This document shows, piece after piece, positions 47,067 through 58,841 of a DNA stretch of 64,000 nucleotides. Within the stretch, counting starts at the first letter, position 1. Every line of letters starts with the position of its first letter. Both the position numbers and the translations under genes were made by a program. Under the pieces are notes generated by a model. The model saw only the letters and a program-made list of their open reading frames with translations, had not been told where the DNA came from and ran no database searches. Source of the stretch: Haliclona indistincta (taxonomy: Eukaryota; Porifera; Demospongiae; Haplosclerida; Chalinidae); the NCBI GenBank assembly GCA_964017065.1, contig OZ024789.1:10749439-10813438 (forward strand). The letters run 5' to 3'.

Positions 47067-49860
47067 CTTGTTATTAATTTTTCTATTTAGGTACTCGTGA
47101 ATGTCATTGTAATGGCACATGGGGACCTGAACCATGTCAAGCAACTATTGGACAAGTAGAGAAATTGGTATGTTACTTGAATGAATGGAGTTAATTGCTG
47201 TCTATTACGTTTCTTGTCATTATTTAGATTTCAAAAGAAAATGTTGAACTAGGCCTTGAGTTGTTACTTGAGATACCACCTGATGCTATCAACAACACTC
47301 AGAGACTGGATGTGTTAAAACGTGCTTTCAAAACAATATCAGACTTGGATGAACAATTGAACGAGTCGTCTGTACAGGTATGGCTATATTAATGTTATAT
47401 TTTACTTAAAAACTGTTTGAGGTAAAGTAGAACCAGCAATATGATCATAGAGACGATAATAATCATAAATTTTTTGTCTAGACTGCTATACAAGTTGTTG
47501 ACACAGTTCCGATTAATGAGGTATTAATACTAGGTGTAACTTGCTGATTGTTAGAATTTAAACAATAAATTATACTAAAAGAGTCATCCACAGCCATTGT
47601 TGTTGTCCGTTCTGGATATGATAGCTCTTAGTCTTGAAAGCAATGACAGTATTATCTCAATAGCTGACGAATCCATAGGTTTCTATGCGTATTAAAATAT
47701 TGAACACACAAAGTGAAGTGTTGTTTTTTCTGCAGTTTTGAGAGTGCAGGAAGTGTTTCCCGGCAGTGGTCGTGTACTGGGAATACAGGTTGACAATAAC
47801 TACATTAGTCTGCCTGGAGAACTGTTTGAGAACTTTAATGAATCAGGTATTAAAAACAATAAAAACAATAATCAATAATCATGTGCACCGCGTATAAAAC
47901 AATAATCATGTGCACCGCGTATAAACTGGAACTTTTCAGAGTTTGTGGCATCTTTCTTTTTGAAAACGTATCTCATCTGCTTCCCGGAAAGTAAACCCAA
48001 TCAGCACGCACATGCAATTGACAAATTAAACAGCTTTCGATAAATGTTTGTTTTTCTCAGCCTGATTTCTCCAGTCATCTCATCCATTCTCAGCTGCACT
48101 GATTGTCGTACCAGCAACCTAACAGAGAATGTGACCATATTCTTTGACTTGCCTCCAAGAAGGAATAATGGAAAAGTTGAATGTGTGTTTGTTGATTTTA
48201 GGTACAGTAAGCTATTAGGAAACCGATACAAAGCTTATTTTCTTATACAGCAATGGAGTTAACAAGACATATTTCTGGAATACCAGTGGATGCATGACAG
48301 TGGAATATGAGAATGGCTCTGCAATGTGTTCATGTAACCATCTCACACACTTTGCCATTCTTCTAAGTCCTGGTACAGAGGTATGTAAGTAATGTAACTA
48401 GAAAACACAACGAATGTTACTATAGCTATTGGTGACATATCCTCTTAACTAGATTCCTACAGCACATCAGAAAGTGCTGACTGTGATAGGACAAGTGTTT
48501 GTGTCTATCTCACTTGTTCCTGTTGGCTACTATTCTAACATTTGTACTACAAAAGTATTAAAACCCCATTGTCAAACATAATTATAATTGCTTTTCTTTT
48601 ACTTTATGTGTGATAGGTCTTTGTGGAACATGCGTAACTACATTCACTGTATGTTGTGTGCCAACTTGATTGCTGCCCAGCTCGTGTTTGTAGTGGGTGT
48701 GGAGAGAACTGAGAATAAGGTAAAGAGTGTCCTTCTGTCCTCTTATTTATAATCTACTCTCCTGGCGTACAGGCTGTCTGTTCAGCCATTGCTGTGTTGC
48801 TCCACTACCTGTTCCTGGTGGTGTTCATGTGGATGCTAATGGAGGGTGTGGTCTTGTACTTAGTATTAGTCAAAGTGTTTGTCAAGCACCAAATCAAGCG
48901 TTTCATTATTGCTTTTACTATATCAAGCTATGGTTAGAAAAATGCATGCCTCGATAGCTATAAGATGAAATCAATTGTATATACAGGAATCCCATTTCTA
49001 TACATGTTAGTCATAGTGCCTCTTGGATTCCTAGTCAACACTGATGATATCGGACACCATTATGGACAGCACAATGCTACAAATGGAGACCTACTAGCGT
49101 ATGTGTACATGCACGTGAAGCTTCATTATTTAGCAAAATTATAATATATTATAACGTTTACTTGACAATAGGTGCTGGTTGCGATATGACACACACTTTG
49201 TGTGGGCTTTCATTGCTCCTGTCATTCTTATCATTCTGGTTAGTGTTGTTTCAAATCAGTTCAGTACATTATTATTCCTTTAGGTAAATATAGGGTTTCT
49301 GATCATGGCAGTTGTTGTATTGTACCGTTTAGCAAAAGAGAAAGATGAGGCTAAGATAAACTCTAACTCAGCTAGGTATAATGATATTTTAACTGAATGC
49401 AGATGTCATCAAACATTATAGGTACTGGATAAAGATGGTCATTACATTGGTAGTTGTGATGGGTATAGCATGGATTGGTAATGTGCTCTTCTTTGATGTC
49501 AACCTAATCTTTGTTGCCTACATCATGACCATCTTCATTGCTGGTCAAGGAATCATCATATTCATCTTGTTTGTACCTCTCTCAAAGCAGGTTTCAGCTT
49601 TGTTAACTTTGTGCATAACTATTCTTTATTAAACCATGTAGGTAAGAGATGCTTATGCAAAGTGGTGGAAAATCAAAAAGCAACAGTCACCATTACTCAG
49701 TCCGTTTTCAACGAAAACTTCATCGTTACCAGTATTGGTATTTCACTTTAATTTACAAAACCTGTATTTCTTACTGATGTGCAGACAAATTTCTCCAACA
49801 AAAGTTCCATGGGTGAAAACATCTATTCCAACAGTATTGCTTTGGGTACATTTAATTCAG

Positions 49861-50807
49861 GGTTTGCAATGTGCATGACACAGTAGCTTGAACTGTGTAG
49901 TAATATCAGTTAAAATTCTATTGCAACTCAATATAAGGTACTATTTTTGTGGTTAGTAGGATTTGCGCACTTTGGGGGTACTAAATCAGTTTAACGGTTT
50001 TGCCAGATTCGATCTCAAATGTAATAGAAAAAAGCGAATCGCTTACTGGGTTTGAACCGAGCACCCTAAATGAACGTGCAAATTGCAATAACGGTTTTGT
50101 GTTTTATTTTTAACAAGTCATTTGTTGCATGGAATTCTATGTCATATAAATTATAAATTATTTTGAGGATCCTACGTAGCTCAGCTCAGTTAGTTTTGCT
50201 TCCTCATCATTTCACATAGCCAAAACACACCTACGTACTCCTGTAAAAGCACAATAATAATAAATGCTACATGGCTGACTTATGATTTACTCACTACAAA
50301 TCTCTAGTAACAAAATGACCCGTAAAGCAGCAACACTATTTTTGTAGTGCAGCTGTTAAATTTGATATTAAAATTTCGATGTTTACATTTTTTGGGCGTG
50401 TAAAGTTTATTATTATGTGCACTGGTACTAATTTTTACATTCTTGAGTCAATCTGCATAGAAATATCAAATAATAGTACCCGAAAAATTAGTTACACTAT
50501 TCACTAAGGTACAAATAAATTTTATTGATGCAATGTAGACGAGCGTGCTAATTGTTGTAAGTTTTCTATCATAAGACTATTATGAGCAAAATCTATTTGC
50601 TTTTTTGCATAAATAAAAACTATTTCTAGTCATTTCCCTGCCGCTCTGTGACTGACTACCTTTTTGGACTTTGCATTATTTGTTTATTATTATTGAATAC
50701 TAAATTGTTAAGCTGTAAATATTTTAAGTACAATAATTATTACTGTCTGATGGTGTAACTGTGTAACTGAATAATTATATTATAGTTATTATTATCAATT
50801 TTTTTAG
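49861..50807. other. Last intron of gene 7, AT-rich, with B-box remnant
   Basis: It contains the tRNA B-box-like remnant (about 49990-50065) and sequence shared with the 3' flanks of genes 1-4. No gene is seen. Confidence 0.45.
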
Positions 50808-50839
50808 AAGACAGTCGAAACGTCTTCAAGCCAAAATGA

Positions 50840-51296
50840 TGTGATTCTCCTGAAGATGCTGACGCTCGAGAATAATAATTATTATAATCACAAAATAATG
50901 AAATAAAATAACTACTGAACATGCATTACATGCAGTCTTTTCAATAATGTCAATTTATTGTATCCCCATTTTTGCATAGTAATACTAAGTGAGCTTTATA
51001 ATTTTAGAAAAGGTGCACAAATCAAACTCAGCTTACGAATAGGTAAACTTCCTTATTAGCTGTATATACATTTTGTAATTATGATTTTGACACATGCTAG
51101 CTTGTTGTTGCTAAACTATGAAAACTGTCATGCACACCAGTATCACCATAAAATTATGCTGCTGCATGGGACGCTTGCTGGGACGTGGCTGTAATATTCG
51201 TCCCTACATAACAATAGCTGACCACAATTAAAGCTCCAAATCTCTGTGTGTCAGTTAGAATCAAATTACATCATTGTTGATGCACGTACATTGTAG
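50840..51296. other. Spacer between gene 7 and P4
   Basis: AT-rich and similar to the spacers after the terminal exons of genes 1-4. A trace of the type I exon 1 upstream region (ATGGGACGCTTGCTGGGACG) lies at about 51165-51185 without a usable exon. Confidence 0.45.
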
Positions 51297-52945
51297 GCAC
51301 TAGGGAAAGTTTATTGTAATGGAATATGGGCCCTGAACTATATGTCAAGTAACTTTTGGACAAAGTAGAAAATTTGGTATGTGCAATGAATCAATTTTAG
51401 CAAAGTTTTGTTAAGATTTCGGAAGAACTGCTGAACAAGGCCTTTGAACTACATGTACCACCGAGCAGCATCAATAACACACAGAGACTGGAAGTATTGA
51501 CAAGTGCATTTAAAATGATATCAAAATTGGACGATTCAGTACAAGTCTTTGTAGAGTTAAAGTAGAATCAGCAATAATCAATAGAGATGATAAAAGTGTT
51601 TTTTAGATTGCTATACAAGTCGTTGACACAGTTCCAATTGATGAGGTAATAATACTAAGTGTTACTTGGTGATTGTTTGAATTTAAACAATGTACTAAAA
51701 GAGTGATCCAGAGCTATTGTTGTTGTCTGTTCAGGATATAATGGCTCTTGGTCTTGAAAACAATAGTGTTATCAATAGTTGAAGAATCCATAGGTTTGAT
51801 TGCACACACAAAAATGAAGTGTTGTTGTATTACTGCAGTGTTGAGAGTGAGGGAAGTGTTTCCTGGCAGTAGTCGAGTACTGAGAATACAGGTTGACAAT
51901 AACTACATTAGTCTGCCTGGAGAATTATTTGAAAACTTGAATGAATCAGGTATAGAATTACACTATAAAATTACGAAATTATTTCCTTTTTCAGTATTTG
52001 TGGCGTCTTTCTACTTTGAAAACGTATCACATCTGCTTCCAGGCAGAAAATAAAAACTATTATTTGCCAAATTATATGTATTTTTCTCATGCTATATACA
52101 ATCTTATCTCTCCAGTAATCTCATCCATTCTTAGTTGCACTGATTGTCGTACCAGCAACCTAACAGAGAATGTGACCATACTCTTTGACTTGCCTCCAAG
52201 AATGAACAATGACACAGTTGAATGTGTGTTTGTTGACTTGAGCAATGGAGTTAACAAGACCAATTTCTGGAATACCAGAGGATGCATAGCAGTGGAATAT
52301 AAGAATGGCTCAGTAATGTGTTCATGTAACCATCTCACACACTTTTCCATTCTTCTAAGTCCTGGTACAGAGGTATGTAACTAGAGTACATAATGAATGC
52401 TTGTGATGCACCGTGACATATCCGATTCCTACGTATACAGTACATCAGAAAGTGCTGACAGTGATAGGACAAGTGTTTGTGTCTATCTCACTGGTGTTCC
52501 TGTTGGCTACTATTCTGACATTTGTACTACAAAAGTATTAAAACCCCGTTGTCAAACAATGTTTTTCTTTTACTTCATGTGTGATAGGTCTTTGTGGAAC
52601 ATGCATAACTACATTCACTGTATGTTGTGTGCCAACTTGATTGCTGCCCAGCTCATGTTTGTAGTGGGTGTGGAGAGAACTGAGAATGAGGTAAAGAGTG
52701 TCATCATGCCTTTCCTCATCATTCATTCTCCTGCACATAGGCTGTCTGTTCAGCCATTGCTGTGTTGCTCCACTACCTGTTCCTGGTGGTGTTCATGTGG
52801 ATGCTAATGAAGGGTGTGATCTTGTACTTATGTGTTTGTCAAGTACCAAATCAAGCGTAACATTATTGCTTTTACTATATCAAGCTATGGTTAGAAAAAT
52901 GCGTGCATCGATAGCTACAAGATAAAATATATTGAATCCCATTTC
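51297..52945 (+). pseudogene. P4: decayed adhesion-GPCR copy, exons 4-14, with intron 10 precisely missing
   Basis: Exon 4 (from 51297, Cys motif damaged), exon 5 (about 51418-51550, deletions) and exons 6-7 are followed by exon 8 (51838-51948), exon 9 (about 51994-52050) and exon 10 (from 52107), which runs without a break into exon 11 (to 52373). VDL is joined to SNGVNKTNFW in frame, exactly at the splice junction used in the relatives. The GPS CNHLTHFSIL is kept. Exon 12 (from about 52438), exon 13 (52589-52690) and a shortened exon 14 (from 52741) follow, then the copy ends. It has no signal peptide and no TM4-7. Confidence 0.82.
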
Positions 52946-53536
52946 TATTAACTAGTAACTTTCCTATTACATGTAACTTATTGGCTATTGTTTACAGCGA
53001 GTAACTTAATGGGTATTGTCAATGCATACCAAATTCACTCATTATTTTTTGCATGACTGCACCAAATAATTGCAGCAGTTATGTTACAATTGAATCAAAG
53101 TTTTCCTGGAAGAAGCTCAGTATACTCAGTAGCTCATACAAAATACATACTGGGCCTACTATTATGGGTCGACAGTTAAAGCATGCACCTTGAAGTTTAA
53201 ATGAAAACAGTTTGACATAATAATAATTATGCAGAAGTAAAACCTATTTTACTTGCATTTCACACATACACATGTTTTATATCACTGTTTCAGTGATGAG
53301 TCATAAGTGAACATTAATATTTAGAAAATGCGCTAACTTCCTTAGCTCCATATGACCGTAGTTATGCATGTTTGTTGTTGCTGAACTAAGTAATAAATAC
53401 AACACTGCCTGATGCATACACTTCAGTAAGGTGCTTCGCATGCTAAGGTTGGGGCGTGGTTAGCCCACTCATTGTGAGAGAGACTGAGATCCAGGGACTA
53501 TATCAGTCGGTCGCAAGTAACTCAGGCGACCTTACC
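52946..53536. promoter_or_regulatory. Spacer and upstream region of gene 8 with GC box
   Basis: It holds GGGGCGTGGTTAGCCCAC at about 53451-53468, 70-85 bases before the ATG, as in gene 5. The sequence around it (GCTAAGGTTG before, GAGAGAGA-like after) is also shared with gene 5. The rest is AT-rich without a gene. Confidence 0.45.
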
Positions 53537-56500
53537 ATGTCGGCAAGCGCTGGACTGGTGCTTGTTTTGTTCGCTGTCTGTTTCGTTTCGTTGAGCCACG
53601 TTCATGCAATGGGCAGCACATCGACAAAAAACATTACGTGAGAATGCATCATTGATCGACGTGCTGATGCTCTAATCTGTGATTGCTTTTTCAATACTGT
53701 TAACAACAGGTTTGGTCTCGTGTATAACACCACCAGTACAGAAGAATGCGCTGGTCCTTTCCCTACTGTTAAACTGAGCTTGAGAAGAAGACAAAACAAT
53801 GGGGCTGAGCCTAGCAATTGGAGTACAGTTCAAGTTTATAAAGGTATTATGTATAACCTATAGGTATGTCCTAGTGCGAGCGAATTTTCTTTAGGTAATT
53901 GTAGCAACCTGGAACAGATTGTGACAGTGAATAATGTCGGAAACGGTAACGATGAAAGATTTGAGTTCAGGATTGAGCTAAGTAGTGGTAGTCCCTGTCA
54001 TTGTGTTGCACCTATTGGCTCCTTTGGACTTGTACAAGAATGGAAAAATGGTGATGCATTGTGCAACAGTTCAGTCGATAGCCAGTATTATCTTTGTGCT
54101 TCAAACTCACATCCTGTTATTTACTTGACTAAGCGATTTAAACTATCAGATGGGAGCATAACCGGCAGTGATAACAATAATAATAACTGTGATCAGCACA
54201 GTGATGAAGATATGAATCACATCCCAACCTATTGTCCTGAGAACAGCACCGCATTTACCATTGATTCTTCATCCGATCCAACTACTACCTCTTTTAGCTC
54301 TGCAACACTCACAATCGCACCAGCCTTCAACACCACACTATCACTGACATCAACACCAGCCTTCAGCAGCACCCCATCACTGACATCAACATCAATAACT
54401 GCCAACCTCACAAATTTGTTTCAATTCGTAAACTCTACATCAGCAATCGTCATTCCTTCGTCTACTGAATCTTTCAGTATTCCACTCACTTCAACAGATA
54501 ATCTGTCTTCATCTATTATACTCACTCCCACTTCTACATCAGCCATTTTTACAACAACTGTTTTGCCTTCTCTCACATCAACTCAAATCATGACCAGTAC
54601 TTTATCATTGTCAGGAGTACCAATTCCTACTCCCAAAATATTCTGTTCTGAAGACGGGATTTGGAAGCAGACCACAGCTTGTACATCTACCACACTGCAA
54701 GTCTGTTCAGCTGATCATAAGACAAATGGTTAGTAAAAGTATGCACAATAACTGACCATAATTGGGCATTAAGGAACTTTACGCATCCTCTGGAATTGCT
54801 TGTTGTTGATTTTAAAATCAAATTATTTTGTATTTAGGTACTCGTGAATGTTATTGTAATGGAACATGGGGACCTGAACCATGTCAAGCAACTATTGGAC
54901 AAGTAGAAAACTTGGTATGTTGATGAATAGAGTTTGCTGTCTATTATGTTTCTTGTCATTATTTAGATTTCAGACGAAAATGTTGAACTAGGTCTTGAGT
55001 TGTTACTTGAGATACCACCTGATGCCATCAACAACACTCAGAGATTGGATGTGTTGAAACGTGCTTTCAAAACAATATCAGACTTGGATGAACAATTGAA
55101 TGAGTCTTTTGTACAGGTATAGCTATATCAACATTATACTTAGAAACTGTTCGACAATTAACTGTAGACAGCTATCGAGATTGTTGACATAAGCCCAATT
55201 GAGGTATAGTAAACACATGATGTATAAACATGTACCATGCTGATTTTTGATCACACATTGCATTGTATGAATTCTACAGAGTGATCCAGAACCCTTGTTG
55301 TTGTCTGTTCTGGATATGATAGCTCTTGGTCTTGAAAGCAATGGCACTATCTCAACAGCTGAGGAATCTATAGGTCTGTTTGTGTAGTTCAATGATGACA
55401 CAAAATTGAAGTGTTGTTGTGTATTACTGCAGTGTTGAGAGTGAGGGAAGTGTTTCCTGGCAGTGGTCGTGTACTGGGAATACAGGTTGACAATAACTAC
55501 ATTAGTCTGCCTGGAGAACTGTTTGAGAACTTGAATGAATCAGGTATAACGTATTAAAAACAATCAAAGACACATGCATACATATAAACTGGAACCTTTT
55601 TAGAGCTTGTGGCATCTTTCTATTTTGAAAACATATCTCATCTGCTTCCAGGAAGAAAGTAAATCCAATCAGCACACACTTGCAATTGACAGATTAAACA
55701 GCTTTTGATTCCTATTTTTTCAACTCAGCCCAATTTCTCCAGTTATCTCATCCATTCTCAGCTGCACTGATTGTCGTACCAGCAACCTAACGAAGAATGT
55801 GACCATACTCTTTGACTTGCCTCCAAGAATGAACAGTGACACAGTTATTTGTGTTTTTGTTGACTTGAGGTACAGCAAAGCTATTAGGAATCCTATACAA
55901 AGCTTTTTTTCTTATACAGCAATGGAGTAAATAAGACCAATTTCTGGAATACCAGTGGATGCACGACAGTGGAATATGAGAACGGCTCAGTAATGTGTGC
56001 ATGTAACCATCTCACACACTTTGCCATTCTTCTAAGTCCTGGTACAGAGGTATGTAACTATAAAACACAACGAATGTTATCATAGCTACTGGCTACATAT
56101 CCTCTTAACTAGATTCCTACAATACATCAGAAAGTGCTGACAGTGATAGGACAAGTGTTTGTGTCTATCTCACTGGTGTTCCTGTTGGCTACTATTCTGA
56201 CATTTGTACTACAAAAGTTAGTCAAAGGCTATGATGTTTGAGAATTTTTGTCACCTACTCACTATAATAATAATTTTTTTCTTTTCACACAGATCACTAT
56301 GGAACATGCGTAACTATATTCACTGTATGTTGTGTGCCAATTTGATTGCTGCTCAGCTCGTGTTTGTAGTGGGTGTTGAGAGAACTGAAAATAAGGTAAA
56401 GAGTGTCCTCCTGTCCTCTCACTCATCAGCCACTCTCCTACACACAGGCTGTCTGTTCAGCCATTGCTGTGTTGATCCACTACCTGTTCCTGGTGGTGTT

Positions 56501-57707
56501 CATGTGGATGCTAATGGAGGGTGTGGTCTTGTACGTGAAACTAGTGATGGTTTTCATCAAACACCACAAGCGATACATAGCTGCTTTCACTGTAGCTAGT
56601 TATGGTAAGTAACTACCTACGTATAAACTTACACATACTTAATTGATCAGTATTTCAACTGCAGGTATTCCATTAGTATACATGGCTATTGTTGTTCCTC
56701 TCGGCTTCTTGGTCAATACTGATAATATTGGTAATCATTATGGACAATACAATACAACCAGTGGAGAGTTGTTGGCGTGCGTAATTAATTTAAAAAATAA
56801 ATTTTGAAAATTGAATTATTTTTAATTTTATATTAGGTGCTGGCTTCATTATGATACGCATTTTATTTGGGCATTTATATCTCCAGTGATACTTATAATC
56901 TTGGTCTGGTAGTTGTGTTCGTGATAACTTACTTTGTAATCTTCCATGGTCTTCAGGTGAACGTTGGGTTTCTAATCATGGCTCTTGTCATAATGTATCG
57001 GCACATAAAGAAACAAGAAAAGAAGTCTGATGTAGATTCAGCCAAGTAAGAAAACATATACACTAATCTTTACATCATAATGCATTCATTTCTCACAGGC
57101 ACTGGATAAAGGTGGTCATTACATTGGTAGTTGTGATGGGTATAGCATGGATTGGTAATGTGCTCTTCTTTGATGTCAACCTAATCTTTGTTGCCTACAT
57201 CATGACCATCTTCATTGCTGGTCAAGGAATCATCATATTCATCTTGTTTGTACCTGTATCAAAGCAGGTTTGTACCTAAATTACATTTCGTTGCAAATTC
57301 ATTTCTCTGGTGATGAACAGGTAAGGGATGCCTATTCAAAATGGTGGAGAATCAAGAAACAGCAGTCGTCCTTCCTCAGCAAGGTTTTTTCATCTAAAAG
57401 CTCAGCATTACCAGTATCGGTGAGTATAGTGACAGACGGCAAGTAGGCTATTCCATATGATTCTCTGCATGTGTTTCATTATACGACAGGCAATGTCTTC
57501 TAACAAAAACTCCAAGAATGGAAATATCTATGTCAATAGAATAGCCCTGGATACATTTGATTCATCAGGTACAAAAATTTATTTGAGACACAAAGCTTAG
57601 TTTGAACACATTTCTCATCCTCAGAAAAATCCAGCTATGACAGTTCAAAGAATGATTCCTTCAACAGTAATTTTCAAGCAGATTCAGAAAAGACCACACT
57701 TACGTAA
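53537..57707 (+). CDS. Gene 8: intact adhesion GPCR, ectodomain type I, about 974 aa
   Basis: Exons: 53537-53637, 53710-53843, 53895-54728, 54838-54914, 54967-55116, 55168-55203, 55280-55373, 55433-55543, 55604-55658, 55729-55869, 55920-56049, 56113-56216, 56293-56395, 56448-56604, 56665-56776, 56837-56903, 56957-57045, 57099-57267, 57321-57419, 57490-57568, 57625-57707. The sum is 2925 bases, a multiple of three. A signal peptide (MSASAGLVLVLFAVCFVSL) is followed by the type I N-terminal domain to about 200, a long Ser/Thr stalk to 330, the Cys module (CSEDGIW; CNGTWGPEPC), GAIN to 621 with GPS CNHLTHFAIL (CACNHL, where relatives have CSCNHL), TM1-7 at about 622-888 and a second-type tail (SYDSSKNDSFNSNF). 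The exon 16 donor is GTCTGG, unusual but shared with gene 5. This is the most compact copy, free of visible intron insertions. Confidence 0.9.
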
Positions 57708-58841
57708 TTGAACATACTTGTAACAAGCTCTTGAGACATTTTAACTTTGGTATTTACTGCTAAACGGTTAACCGCCAATTTCAATGGAGCATTAAATAAC
57801 TACATACTAACATGATTGCCATTGACCAGACTCACATGAGTGGGGCTAAAACGACATTTTTGTGGTGGAGTGCAGTAGAACGCAAGCGTTAGATTGGAGC
57901 TAGCTAGAATTGCACATCGATGAAAGAATTTGATGCACGTTGTTGATGGTGTTGTATTTTTAGACTGTTAAAGTCAAAAAGCATGCGTTTGCCTTTCTCA
58001 TCTCATTATTAACATCATTACCAGTAATACATGATTTTGAATTTTACAGCACATACGCCCTGAGTAAAATTCTGTGCAGTCTTATAAGTGTTCCATGGAT
58101 GAACATTATATTCAAACAATATAGGTTTGGGTATGTTTGATTTGGGCGTAATTAAAAGGATCAGACAATTCTCAAGAAATTTGCTTCATGCAAGTTGTAG
58201 CTATGTCAATGCACACCATTAACCCTCAGCGCAAGCGTGAGGGCTACTGCAGTTGTACATGTACTTGAATTGTCATTCGTTCTGTCGAGAAATCACTCTA
58301 CATTTAGGTTATTTTCAGATGACAATTGAAGCACCTTGAGGTCTAAACAAAGTGGTTCTCTTGAAGAAACTGACACTTAATAGTGCGGACATGCATGGTA
58401 TAAATAAAAAATACTGAGGAAGTGGAAGTGGAAGGGAGCAAGTGGAACTCTGTCCCTAATACAGTGGAATCTCTTTAACGGACAAGTACCCGTCATGAAG
58501 GACAACCTAACTAGTATATTGTTCTTCAACGTCCCGATGATAGCTCTCAGTCCTAAGCTAAATCAATTGAGCTTGCTTGTGCACACTGGTGACAGGCACT
58601 ACAGCTGTACAGCAGCTGTCTGCATAGTGAGAAACGGCAGCAACTCGGGTAGCAGCATAGATTTATGATTGCAGAAAGATTTATTAGATTTCGACCTTTG
58701 ACCCCGACCGGATGTCTTTGGACTCAAATTAAACTCGAGGCGTAGAAGCGGATGCTTACAGTAGGCGTGCATGGCTATACAGTATATAGCTAGCCCACGC
58801 GAGATTCAGCGGCGACAAAGCTAGACTAAGCGTCTGTGGAC
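57708..58841. other. Spacer between genes 8 and 9 with receptor and transposon relics
   Basis: At about 57835-57930 lies a relic promoter and exon 1 like that of gene 7 (see 42955-43060). At 58319-58382 is an orphan terminal exon (GACAATTGA with GAAGAAACTGACAC), a decayed first-type tail. At about 58461-58490 the string CAGTGGAATCTCTTTAACGG resembles a pogo/Tigger inverted end, but no partner end is seen. Confidence 0.45.

Larger units (their letters stand above)
44524..50839 (+). pseudogene. Gene 7: mosaic adhesion GPCR pseudogene with a third type of N-terminal domain
   Basis: Exons: 44524-44624, 44674-44813, about 44874-45648, 47091-47167, 47228-47377, 47482-47520, 47582-47678, 47735-47846, 47940-47990, 48061-48201, 48251-48380 (GPS), 48453-48554, 48617-48719, 48773-48932, 48987-49098, 49172-49238, 49284-49375, 49422-49590, 49642-49737, 49785-49860, 50808-50839. 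Signal peptide MMKTLAAIYFAMALSC. The N-terminal domain is type II-like but divergent (RYKFRVQLSCADPCHCV), the stalk and GAIN are close to gene 8, and the TM exons are close to genes 2 and 4. Exon 3 changes frame twice (stop at 45128, and 2 extra bases near 45606), exon 9 lacks one base, TM1 lacks two, and the exon 20 donor is damaged. Intron 3 holds a V/H element. Confidence 0.82.
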
